Below the pieces are notes generated by a model. That model saw only the letters and a program-made list of their open reading frames with translations, ran no database searches and was not told where the DNA came from. From Streptomyces sp. 2131.1 (GTDB taxonomy: Bacteria; Actinomycetota; Actinomycetes; Streptomycetales; Streptomycetaceae), in contig NZ_FNSY01000001.1 in assembly GCF_900105515.1 (NCBI RefSeq), positions 992,001 through 1,056,000 on the forward strand: 64,000 nucleotides of DNA, given 5' to 3'. Made by a program: the position numbers and the translations under genes. Shown here piece after piece: positions 16,614-24,728 of this stretch (positions are counted from its first letter, which is position 1; each line of letters starts with the position of its first letter).

Positions 16614-17915
16614 TCAGGGGGTCGGGCGGGTCGCGTCGCGGGCCGGGTCGATGAGCCAGAAGGATGCCGCAGCCCCGAGGACGAGGAGAAGACCCGAGAG
16701 CACGACGGCGTCCTGGTAGCCGCTGGTGCCCCGGGCGTCCACAAGGCCGCCCACGACGGCCGGGGCGGCCAGCCCGGCCATGGTGACCAGCGCGTTCATG
16801 ACGCCCAGCGCACCGCCGCGCCTGGTCGGCGGGGCCAGTTCGCTGACGGTGGTCGCCGCGACGGCCGCGTACGAGCCGCCGAACCCGAAGCCGAGGGCGA
16901 TCAGTGCCGTCTTGGCGGTGGAACCGTCCGCGAGCGGGACGGCCAGGCAGCACAGGGCGCCGAGCGCGAGCAGCGTGCCGCCGACCCAGCCCCGGGCGCG
17001 GCGGCTGCCGACGCCCCGCCGCATGAGCCGTCCGGTGACCCCGGCCTGGGCGAGCAGCACGACGGCGCCGATGGTCCAGGGGGCCACGACGACGGTGCCC
17101 GCCTCGTCGGCCGTGTGGCCGAGGGCGTTGCGGAGGTAGGACGGCAGCCAGACCAGCATCAGGGCGACGGTCCAGTAGCTGGTGAAGTAGGCGAAGGTGG
17201 CGCCGATCCAGGTGCGGCTGGTGAGGATCGCGCGATACGGGACCGGGGCGGCGGGAGCCTCCTCGCGTACGGGGGTACGGGCGGTCTCCACGCGGTGTCC
17301 GCCGTCGGCGCCGAGCACCTTCCAGACTGCGGCCCATACGAGGCCCGCGGCTGCCAGCACCCACAGGGCGGTGCGCCAGCCGTGGTGCTGGATGACCCAG
17401 GACAGGCCGGGCGCCGAGGTGATCACGCCGAGCGTGACGCCGAGGGTGATCAGGGCGCCCGGCAGGTTGCGGCGGTCGTTCGGGAACCAGGCGAGGGTGG
17501 CCTGCTGGGCCACGGGGAAGGCCGGGCCCTCCGCCGCGCCGAGGAAGACCCGGGAGGCGACGAGGACGGCGAGGCCGCCGCCGATCGCCGCGGGGACCTG
17601 GGCCACGGACCACAGCAGCGCCATGAGGAGCAGCAGGATCTTCGGCGAGACCCGGTCGGCGGCGAGGCCGACCAGGACGGCGGCGACGGAGAAGAGCAGG
17701 AAGAACGCGCCGTTGACGAGGCCGAACTGCGTGGCACTCAGGTGCAGGTCCGCACGGATCTCGTCGGCGGCGAGGCCGAGTACGGACTTGTCGGCGAAGT
17801 TGACCATCATGAAGACCACGAGGAGCACGGTCACCGTCCAGGCCCGGGTGCGGGTGCCGGCGGGTGCCACCGTTTCGGTGGGGTGCTGGGGCCGTTCGAT
17901 CGGTGCCGCGGTCAT
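16614..17915 (-). CDS. MFS transporter
   Basis: The 433-residue protein has about twelve transmembrane helices and the pattern of the anion:cation symporter branch of the major facilitator superfamily. Signature parts are NFADKSVLGLAADEIRADL in helix 1, LVGLAADRVSPK between helices 2 and 3, and RVFLGAAEGPAFPVAQ in helix 4. That branch takes up organic acids such as hexuronates, phthalate or hydroxyphenylacetate. It lies 31 bases downstream of the TauD-type gene, so it probably imports the substrate of that dioxygenase. Confidence 0.87.
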   Translation of the reverse strand: MTAAPIERPQHPTETVAPAGTRTRAWTVTVLLVVFMMVNFADKSVLGLAADEIRADLHLSATQFGLVNGAFFLLFSVAAVLVGLAADRVSPKILLLLMALLWSVAQVPAAIGGGLAVLVASRVFLGAAEGPAFPVAQQATLAWFPNDRRNLPGALITLGVTLGVITSAPGLSWVIQHHGWRTALWVLAAAGLVWAAVWKVLGADGGHRVETARTPVREEAPAAPVPYRAILTSRTWIGATFAYFTSYWTVALMLVWLPSYLRNALGHTADEAGTVVVAPWTIGAVVLLAQAGVTGRLMRRGVGSRRARGWVGGTLLALGALCCLAVPLADGSTAKTALIALGFGFGGSYAAVAATTVSELAPPTRRGGALGVMNALVTMAGLAAPAVVGGLVDARGTSGYQDAVVLSGLLLVLGAAASFWLIDPARDATRPTP

Positions 17916-17946
17916 GGGATCTCCCGAGAGGATGGGGCCGAAGGGG

Positions 17947-18870
17947 TCAGGAGAGCGGCACGCCGGCGATGGCGATGCGCTCCATGATCCGGCGCTGCGG
18001 GAAGTAGTCGTTGATCGCGTAGTGCTGGGTGGCGATGTTGTCCCAGATGGCGATCGAGTCGGCCTCCCAGTGGAAGCGGACCTGGTACTCGGGGATGCGG
18101 GCCTGGAGGACCAGGATGTCGAGCAGTTCGCGGCTCCCGGCGTCGGACAGGCCGTTGATGCGGGTCGTGAAGGGCTCGGTGACGTACAGGGTCTTGCGAC
18201 CGCTGCGCGGGTGGCGGACGACGACCGGGTGCTCGACCTGCGGCCAGGACTTGCGGAACTCGGCCTTCTGCTCGTCGTTCATGAGGGCGCCCCAGCTGGG
18301 TGCCCAGTCGTGCACGGCGGTGAGTTCGGCGATGCGGGCCTTCAGGTCGTCGGGCAGGTTGTCGTAGGCGGCGGCCATGTCCGCCCACATCGTGTCGCCG
18401 CCGGCCGCGGGCACCTCCACGGCGCGCAGGACGGAGCCGAGCGCCGGGTTGACCATGAACGAGTGGTCGCTGTGCCAGATGTTCTTGTTGCCGGCTGCCT
18501 TGGCGTCCTTGGCGAGGCGCGAGACGCCGGCCGTGCCGGTCTTCGGGAAGAACGGGTTGGGCTCCGGCGGGCCCCAGACGCCGGACAGGGCCAGTTGGTG
18601 CTCGGCGGTGAAGCCGGTCTGCTCGCGGAAGAAGATCACCTTCCACTCCAGCAGCGCCTGGCGCAGCTCCTCGGCGAGCTCCTCGGTGATCGGGCGGGTC
18701 AGGTCGACTCCGTCGAGCACGGCGCCGAAGTGCGGGGTGAGCGGGCTGATCCCGACCTGCCGGTACGTGTTCGGCTCGGCGCCGGGCGCGAGCCGTTCGA
18801 GGGTCCGGCTCCCGTAGTGCATGAGCGGCTTGTCGAGGACCGGCTTCGGGTTCGTGACAGCGGTCTGCAT
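17947..18870 (-). CDS. TauD/TfdA-type Fe(II)/2-oxoglutarate-dependent dioxygenase
   Basis: The 307-residue protein hydroxylates an unknown substrate with O2 and 2-oxoglutarate. The iron facial triad is visible: H133-S-D135 in IWHSDHSF and the distal H283 in the WDNIATQH motif, followed by R293-R294 for 2-oxoglutarate. Family members release an aldehyde or ketone (taurine gives aminoacetaldehyde, 2,4-D gives glyoxylate). The next two genes encode an importer and an aldehyde dehydrogenase, which fits such chemistry. A palindrome containing TTACGTAA lies 28 bases upstream of the ATG and may be the site of the TetR protein encoded just before. Confidence 0.9.
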   Translation of the reverse strand: MQTAVTNPKPVLDKPLMHYGSRTLERLAPGAEPNTYRQVGISPLTPHFGAVLDGVDLTRPITEELAEELRQALLEWKVIFFREQTGFTAEHQLALSGVWGPPEPNPFFPKTGTAGVSRLAKDAKAAGNKNIWHSDHSFMVNPALGSVLRAVEVPAAGGDTMWADMAAAYDNLPDDLKARIAELTAVHDWAPSWGALMNDEQKAEFRKSWPQVEHPVVVRHPRSGRKTLYVTEPFTTRINGLSDAGSRELLDILVLQARIPEYQVRFHWEADSIAIWDNIATQHYAINDYFPQRRIMERIAIAGVPLS

Positions 18871-18893
18871 GGGTGTTTCCTCCCGGCGGTGCG

Positions 18894-18909
18894 CTAATTA
18901 CGTAACCAG
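18894..18909. promoter_or_regulatory. Candidate TetR operator upstream of dioxygenase operon
   Basis: The palindrome ctaaTTACGTAAccag has a perfect 8-bp core (18898-18905), with two further matching base pairs at the outer ends. It lies 24 bases upstream of the dioxygenase ATG and downstream of the TetR gene, in the only untranslated gap before the operon. Confidence 0.5.
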
Positions 18910-19052
18910 CAGTATCGATATGAGGATGCGGCGGGGCAAGGGGTGTGGCGCATCGATTTCCGGGGGATCTCGCGGACCGTCCGGTGCCCGTTCCGAGCGG
19001 TTTCGGGCATGCCGAAGCGCCCGGCGGCGGGCCGGGTCACGGGCGAAGGGCG

Positions 19053-19655
19053 TTACGCGGGGGCGGCGACCGCCCGGCCGATCAGGTCCACCACGGAGTC
19101 CACCAACCGCTGGTCCGGCAGGCGCTGTTCGCCGACCATACGGAAGACCAGCGAGGCGGCGACGAGCGTCGCGGCGGCGGCGATGTCGACGTCGTCCCGG
19201 ACGTCGCCGCGCGCCACCCCGCGCTCCAGGAGGTGGCGGGTCTCGCTCATCACGCGGGCCGCGTAGTCGCGGTACGCGCCCGGCTCGGCACCCGCCTCCG
19301 ACGCCGATCCGATCACCCCGGCGAGCAGCCGCGCGACACCCGGCTGCCGGTACGCCTCCATGCGCGCCGTCAGCACGGCGCGCAGCTCGGCCCGGAAGTC
19401 ACCCATGTCGGGGACGGTGAGCGGCCCGATCCGGGACTCGGCGGCGGCCAGGACCAGGTCCTGCTTGGTGGCCCAACGCCGGTACATGGCCGGTTTGCTG
19501 ACGCCGGCGCGGGCGGCGACGGCGTCCATCGTCAGGGCACCCATACCGTTCTCCGTGACCAGCTCGACCACGGCCTCCAGGACGGCCCGGGTGACCCGCT
19601 CCTCGCGGGGTCTGCCGGGGCCCCGCTTCGCCTTGGTCACCTGTTCGTCGGCCAT
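19053..19655 (-). CDS. TetR/AcrR-family regulator
   Basis: The 200-residue protein has a canonical N-terminal helix-turn-helix: GALTMDAVAARAGVSKPAMYRRWATKQDL. The ligand-binding domain is typical of the TetR_C_16/AcrR type. It is read in the same direction as the dioxygenase operon, ending 182 bases before it, and lies 57 bases after the acyl-CoA ligase gene. The TTACGTAA palindrome in front of the dioxygenase gene is its most likely target. Confidence 0.9.
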   Translation of the reverse strand: MADEQVTKAKRGPGRPREERVTRAVLEAVVELVTENGMGALTMDAVAARAGVSKPAMYRRWATKQDLVLAAAESRIGPLTVPDMGDFRAELRAVLTARMEAYRQPGVARLLAGVIGSASEAGAEPGAYRDYAARVMSETRHLLERGVARGDVRDDVDIAAAATLVAASLVFRMVGEQRLPDQRLVDSVVDLIGRAVAAPA

Positions 19656-19712
19656 GTCCCGACCCTACGCGGCCGGGCCCCGCCGCCCGCCGCAGGGGTA
19701 CGGGGCCCGGGC

Positions 19713-21233
19713 TCACCGCGTCAGCTCGTCGCGCAGCACGTGCTTGGTGATCTTCCCGGACGGGGTGCGCGGCAGGCCGGGGCGCAGCACGAGCTCGCGG
19801 GGCACCTTGTAGCGGGCGATCCGGGTCTCCAGCCATGCGCGGACGCCCTCCAGGTCGAGTGCGGCACCCTCGCGAGGGACGACCACAGCGACCACGGTCT
19901 CGCCCCACTGGGGATGGGGCCGGCCGACGACGGCGACGTCCAGGACGTCCGGGTGGCCGCGCAGGGCGCCCTCCACCTCCTGCGAGGCGACGTTCTCGCC
20001 GCCCGTGATGATCACGTCCTTCATCCGGTCCACGACCGCGACGAACCCGTCCTCGTCCACCCGGCCCAGGTCGCCGGTGCGGTACCAGTCGCCCGCGAAC
20101 ACCTCGGCGGTGGCCTTCTCGTCGTCCAGGTAGCCCGCCATGCGGGTGTCGGAGCGCAGCCAGATCTCGCCGGTCTCCCCCGCCCCCGCGTCCGTGCCGT
20201 CCTGGCGCACGACCCGCAGCTCGACCCCGGGCATGCCGCCCCTGCCGATCGCACCGGCCTTGGCGACCTGCTCGACGGGCGGCAGCGAGGCGCCGACGGG
20301 GCCCGTCTCGCTCATCCCGTACACCTGGTGGAAGTCCTCGGAGCCGTACGCCTTCATCAGGCGGCGCACGGTGTCCGCGTCGAGCGGCCCCGCGCCGTAG
20401 ATCCAGGCCCGCACGGACGAGAGGTCGTACGAGCCGAACTCGGGGACCGCCTGCGTCGGCGCGATGAGCGCGATGGGGGCGCCGAACATCGCGGTGACGC
20501 GTTCGCGCTGGATGACCTCCAGCATGCCCCGGGGTTCGTACTCGCGCTGGAGCACCAACGTGCCGCGCGTCAGCAGCGTGCCCATCACCCAGTTGTTGAG
20601 CGGGGACGCGTGCCAGACGGGCATGCAGATCAGGAACCGCTCGTCCCGGCGGAGCGGGATGGCGGCGGCGGTGTAGGCCGCGGTCAGGGTGATCGTCCGG
20701 TGGGTGTGGACGCAGCCCTTGGGGGTGCCGGAGGTGCCCGAGGTGTACAGGATCTGCGCGACCTCGCCGTCCGTGCCCGGCTCCCCGGCGAACGGCTCGG
20801 CGGCTGCGATCCGGGCCTCGAACGCGTCGGCGGGCAGGGCGTCCGGCCCGGTGTCGGGGTGGCTGACCAGCCAGGTCACCCCGGCTTCGGCGGCGGTGGC
20901 GCGCTCACCGATCTCCGCGTCGACCAGAGCGATCCTGGCTCCGCAGTGGGTCAGCCGGCGCGCCACCTCGCCCGTCCGGAGCTTGTGGTTGACGGGGACC
21001 AGGGTGGCGCCCGCGTACCAGGCGCCGAAGGCGGCGAACAGGAATGCCGGGGTGTTGTACGTCATCACGGCCAGCCGGTCGCCCGGCCGGAGCCCGGCCT
21101 CCCGCAGCACGGTCGCGGCGCGGCGGGCCGCGTCGGCGAATTCCCGGTAGGACCACCGCTGCTCACGGTAGACGACCGCTTCGTGGTCGCCGGCCGAGCG
21201 GACTGCGCTGTCCAGCAGGGTACTGAGGTGCAT
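19713..21233 (-). CDS. Acyl-CoA synthetase (AMP-binding enzyme)
   Basis: This 506-residue enzyme activates a carboxylic acid to its CoA thioester through an acyl-adenylate. The P-loop ILYTSGTSGTPKG, the adenylate-binding YGMSET motif, the hinge YRTGDLG and the C-terminal lysine in PRTPSGKITK are all intact. I chose the ATG at 21233 because AGGAGAA lies about six bases upstream; an in-frame codon at 21272 lacks one. The gene is divergent from the second TetR gene. The class includes medium- and long-chain fatty acid ligases; the acid is unknown. Confidence 0.9.
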   Translation of the reverse strand: MHLSTLLDSAVRSAGDHEAVVYREQRWSYREFADAARRAATVLREAGLRPGDRLAVMTYNTPAFLFAAFGAWYAGATLVPVNHKLRTGEVARRLTHCGARIALVDAEIGERATAAEAGVTWLVSHPDTGPDALPADAFEARIAAAEPFAGEPGTDGEVAQILYTSGTSGTPKGCVHTHRTITLTAAYTAAAIPLRRDERFLICMPVWHASPLNNWVMGTLLTRGTLVLQREYEPRGMLEVIQRERVTAMFGAPIALIAPTQAVPEFGSYDLSSVRAWIYGAGPLDADTVRRLMKAYGSEDFHQVYGMSETGPVGASLPPVEQVAKAGAIGRGGMPGVELRVVRQDGTDAGAGETGEIWLRSDTRMAGYLDDEKATAEVFAGDWYRTGDLGRVDEDGFVAVVDRMKDVIITGGENVASQEVEGALRGHPDVLDVAVVGRPHPQWGETVVAVVVPREGAALDLEGVRAWLETRIARYKVPRELVLRPGLPRTPSGKITKHVLRDELTR

Positions 21234-21306
21234 CACGTTCTCCTGACGAGCCGGACCGTGCGGACGGACCATGGCGGGAAGCTATGAATGATGGTTCACT
21301 TCTTTC

Positions 21307-21915
21307 ATGGCCTACCGCAAGACCCCAGCCGAAATCAGTCGGCTCGAAGCAGCCAGGGAGCACCTGATCGCCGCCGCCACCTCGGTGGTCACGGAGGTCG
21401 GCTGGTCCCAGGCGTCGGTGACCGCCGTCGCCGACTCGGCCGGCATCGCGGCCGGCTCCGTCTACCAGCACTTCTCCTCGAAGGCGGCCCTGGCCGTCGA
21501 GGTGTTCCGGCGCGCCGCCGGACGCGAGGTGGAGGTACTCGGCGAGGTGCTGCACGAACCGGGTACACCGGTCGAACGGCTCGCCCGAGGTGTCGAGGTC
21601 TTCGCCCGCCGGGCGCTGGAGAACCGCGGCCTGGCCTACGCGCTGCTCGCCGCCCCCGCCGATCCGGCGGTCGGCGCCGAGCGGCTGGAGTTCCGCCGCC
21701 GCTACCGGGCGCTGTTCGCCGAGGTCGTCCACGAGGGCATCGAGGAGGGCCTGCTGCCCGCGCAGAATGGCGAGATCACCGCCGCCGCACTCACCGGCGC
21801 GGTCGGCGAGGTCCTGGTCGACCCGCTCGGCGCCCGGGACGAGGAGACCACCGGGGCGCTGCTGACCGAACTCGTCGCCATGGCCCTGCGCTGTGCGGGC
21901 GCCCCGCGCTCTTGA
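21307..21915 (+). CDS. TetR-family regulator
   Basis: The 202-residue protein has a TetR helix-turn-helix (VTAVADSAGIAAGSVYQHFSSKAAL) in its N-terminal third. It is divergent from the acyl-CoA ligase gene with only 73 bases between, and it precedes aidB by 32 bases. The gap contains atgaatgatggttcacttc with partly symmetric GAA...TTC halves that could be its operator. A TATGAAT hexamer (21283-21289) gives a plausible -10. The likely targets are the ligase and aidB. Confidence 0.88.
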   Translation: MAYRKTPAEISRLEAAREHLIAAATSVVTEVGWSQASVTAVADSAGIAAGSVYQHFSSKAALAVEVFRRAAGREVEVLGEVLHEPGTPVERLARGVEVFARRALENRGLAYALLAAPADPAVGAERLEFRRRYRALFAEVVHEGIEEGLLPAQNGEITAAALTGAVGEVLVDPLGARDEETTGALLTELVAMALRCAGAPRS

Positions 21916-21947
21916 CCATTCCGCGTATCACTACCCCTGGAGGCCCC

Positions 21948-23606
21948 GTGTCCACGACCGTCCCGCCCCGCAGCAACCCCACCGCCGCGACCCACGAAGT
22001 GACCAACCAGGCACCGCCGTTGACCGGGCACGACGTGGCCGACGACGCGGTGCTCCTTGAGGGTCTGCGCCGTGAGGGGGCCGAGTGGCACATCGAAGAG
22101 CTGCACCGGCTCGGCCGGCTCGCCGGCAGCGCGCAGGCCCAGGGGTGGGCCGAGCAGGCCAACGTCAACGAGCCCGTGCTCCGCACCCACGACCGCTACG
22201 GCCACCGCGTGGACGAGGTGGACTTCCACCCCGCCTACCACCGCCTGATGAACGTCTCGGTTGGTGCGGGCCTGGCCGGTGCCGCCTGGGCCGACGAGCG
22301 CCCCGGCGCCCATGTCGCGCGCGCGGCCGGCTTCATGGTGATGTCGACGCTGGAGGCGGGCCACCTGTGCCCGGTCTCCATGACGTACGCCGTTGTCCCG
22401 GCCCTGCGGCACGCCCCCGACCTGGCCAAGACGTACGAGCCGCTGCTGACCGGCCGGGTGTACGAGGCCGGGCTGCGCACCCCCGCCGAGAAGCCCGGGC
22501 TGCTCGCCGGAATGGGCATGACGGAGAAGCAGGGCGGCACCGATGTGCGCGCCAACACCACCGCCGCCACCGAGGCGGGCGACGGCACCTGGCGGCTGCG
22601 TGGGCACAAGTGGTTCACCAGCGCCCCGATGAACGACCTGTTCCTGGTGCTCGCCCAGGCACCGGGCGGCCTCTCCTGCTTCCTGGTGCCGCGCGTCCTG
22701 CCGGACGGCAGCCGCAACACGTTCCGCATCCAGCGGCTCAAGGACAAGCTCGGCAACCGGTCCAACGCCAGCAGCGAGCCGGAGTTCGACGACACGGTGG
22801 CCTGGCTCGTCGGACCGGAGGGCAAGGGCGTGCGCACCATCATCGACATGGTGACGATGACCCGCCTGGACTGCGTCCTCGGCTCGGCCGCCGGCATCCG
22901 GGCCGCGCTCGCCCAGGCCGCCCACCATGTGCGCCACCGCGCGGTGTTCGGCGCCAAGCTGATCGACCAGCCGCTGATGCGCAACGTGATCGGGGACCTC
23001 GCGGTCGAGTCCGAGGCGGCGACGACGCTCGGGCTGCGGCTCGCCGGGGCCGCCGACCGCGCCCAGCGGGGCGACGCACAGGAGCGGGCGTTCCTGCGGC
23101 TGGCCACGGCGGTGTCCAAGTACTGGGTGTGCAAGCGCCAGCCGGTCGCGGTCGCTGAGGCGCTGGAATGCCTCGGCGGCAACGGCTACGTCGAGGACTC
23201 GGGCATGCCGCGCATGTACCGGGAGGCGCCGCTCAACGGCATCTGGGAGGGCTCGGGCAATGTGAACGCCCTTGACCTGCTGCGGGCGCTGGCCCGGGAG
23301 CCGGAGTCGCTGGATGCCTTCCGGGGCGAGGTGGAGGCCGCCTCGGGGGCGGACCGCCGGCTCGACGCGGCCTGGCAGGAGCTGCGCGGTGAGCTGGTCC
23401 TGACCGAGGACGCCCCGCTGCGGGCCCGGCGGCTCATCGAGCGCGCGGCGCTGGTGCTCCAGGGCTCACTGCTGGTGCGGCACGCGCCGACGGCCGTCGC
23501 CGACGCGTTCTGCGCCTCCCGGCTGGCCGGGGACCGAGGACTCGCCTTCGGCACGCTGGCGGCGGACACGGACTTCGCGGGGCTGCTGGAGCGGCTGCCC
23601 GCGTAA
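21948..23606 (+). CDS. aidB: AidB-type acyl-CoA dehydrogenase family flavoprotein
   Basis: The 552-residue protein has the acyl-CoA dehydrogenase fold in the AidB arrangement: an N-terminal NQAPPLTGHDVADDA block, the FAD region MTEKQGGTDVRANTT, KWFTSAPMNDLFLVL, and the catalytic-end motif ALECLGGNGYVEDSGMPRMYREAPLNGIWEGSGNV. AidB is part of the E. coli adaptive response to alkylation, although its chemistry remains uncertain. The GTG start has GGAGG at good spacing. It forms an operon with the TetR gene. The ada-alkA-ogt operon lies 8 kb away. Confidence 0.88.
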   Translation: MSTTVPPRSNPTAATHEVTNQAPPLTGHDVADDAVLLEGLRREGAEWHIEELHRLGRLAGSAQAQGWAEQANVNEPVLRTHDRYGHRVDEVDFHPAYHRLMNVSVGAGLAGAAWADERPGAHVARAAGFMVMSTLEAGHLCPVSMTYAVVPALRHAPDLAKTYEPLLTGRVYEAGLRTPAEKPGLLAGMGMTEKQGGTDVRANTTAATEAGDGTWRLRGHKWFTSAPMNDLFLVLAQAPGGLSCFLVPRVLPDGSRNTFRIQRLKDKLGNRSNASSEPEFDDTVAWLVGPEGKGVRTIIDMVTMTRLDCVLGSAAGIRAALAQAAHHVRHRAVFGAKLIDQPLMRNVIGDLAVESEAATTLGLRLAGAADRAQRGDAQERAFLRLATAVSKYWVCKRQPVAVAEALECLGGNGYVEDSGMPRMYREAPLNGIWEGSGNVNALDLLRALAREPESLDAFRGEVEAASGADRRLDAAWQELRGELVLTEDAPLRARRLIERAALVLQGSLLVRHAPTAVADAFCASRLAGDRGLAFGTLAADTDFAGLLERLPA

Positions 23607-23618
23607 ACCCCCGGACGA

Positions 23619-23657
23619 CGGAGCCGGACCGCCCTCACGGGTTGTGCGGCTCCGTTT
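23619..23657. terminator. Hairpin after aidB
   Basis: cggagccg (23619-23626) pairs with cggctccg (23647-23654), followed by ttt. The right arm lies inside the 3' end of the convergent TPR gene. It is a modest candidate for aidB termination. Confidence 0.5.
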
Positions 23658-24645
23658 CCATGAGCCGCCGCACCTCCGCCGCGTGGGCCGTGCCCGCCGG
23701 GTACGGCAGGGCGGCGGCCAGGGTCTCGGCCTGGTGCAGGGCCTCGCGCGCAGCGGTGTCGTCGCCCAGCCGGAACAGGGCCAGGGCGAGGACCGTCCGC
23801 GCGTCGGCCTCCGCGATCCGCTCGCCCGTCCGGGCCGTGCGGGCGGCCTCGTCGGCGGCCAGCCGGCGCGCGGGTGCTGGGCGCCCGCTCTGCAGCTCTG
23901 CCCAGGCCGCGAGCACCGGAACGGCCCGCTCGTGGCCCTCCAGGGCGCGGCGCGCGTGGCCCGGGAGCCCGTCGCGAAGGGCGAGTTCGGCGCGGGCCGC
24001 CCGCACCTCGTGGCCCGCCTGCCGGTCCACGAGCCCCGGTGACGACCGCGCCCTGTCGAGCGGGACGGCGGCGGCGCGGGCGTCCCCGGTGCGCATCCGG
24101 ACCAGGGCGAGGGCCGCCAGGGCGTACGGAAGGCACCAGGCGTCGTCCTGCTCGGCGCCCACCACCGCCGCTTCGGCCAGGGTGCGCGCGGTGGCGAACT
24201 CCTGGAGCAGCAGCCACAGTTCGGCGAGGTTCGCACGTTCGAAGGCGGCGCCGGCCTGGTCTCCCGACTGCTCGACGAGGTCGAGGGCCCGCTGCCCGGT
24301 GGCCACCGCCTCACGGAGCCGGCCGCCGCGCCGCTCGTTCTCCCGCAGGGTCGAGAGGACCTGGCCGAGCAGGGTCGGGTCCCCGCATGCCTCGGCGGGC
24401 GCCGGCGCGAGATCGGCGGCCTCGTGGGCCTCGTCCAGACGCCCGGTCAGCCCGAGGACGCCGGCCCGCAGCGAGTGGACCCGGGCGAGCAGCCCCTCCC
24501 CCGGTCTGCCCGGCACCCGCAGCGCGGCGGCCAGGGCCTGCTCGGCGGCCGGCAGGGCGTCCTCGTAACGCCCCTGGATGCGGCACAGCACCGCCTGCGC
24601 GTGATGGTGGCCGGCGGCCGCTTCCAGCGGGGTGTCCGCCGTCAC
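23635..24645 (-). CDS. TPR-repeat protein, possibly the C-terminal remnant of a large regulator
   Basis: About 336 residues of helical repeats can be read, made of tetratricopeptide-like units such as GRYEDALPAAEQALAAAL, GRLREAVATGQRALDLVEQ and RLGDDTAAREALHQAETLAAAL. The composition and the histidine-rich start resemble the C-terminal TPR part of AfsR/SARP or LAL regulators, but no ATPase, BTAD or helix-turn-helix domain precedes it. No ribosome-binding site is seen at the possible GTG starts (24645 or 24663). It begins right after the stop of the oxidoreductase gene. I cannot tell whether it is a real short gene or a broken one. Confidence 0.6.
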   Translation of the reverse strand: MTADTPLEAAAGHHHAQAVLCRIQGRYEDALPAAEQALAAALRVPGRPGEGLLARVHSLRAGVLGLTGRLDEAHEAADLAPAPAEACGDPTLLGQVLSTLRENERRGGRLREAVATGQRALDLVEQSGDQAGAAFERANLAELWLLLQEFATARTLAEAAVVGAEQDDAWCLPYALAALALVRMRTGDARAAAVPLDRARSSPGLVDRQAGHEVRAARAELALRDGLPGHARRALEGHERAVPVLAAWAELQSGRPAPARRLAADEAARTARTGERIAEADARTVLALALFRLGDDTAAREALHQAETLAAALPYPAGTAHAAEVRRLMETEPHNP

Positions 24646-24728
24646 GGGGTGCGCGGCAAGCACCTGCCGGCCGGCGTCGGGCAGGCCTGGCGGCGGGACC
24701 GCGTGACGCGGCGGCCCGACGCGGTCCC

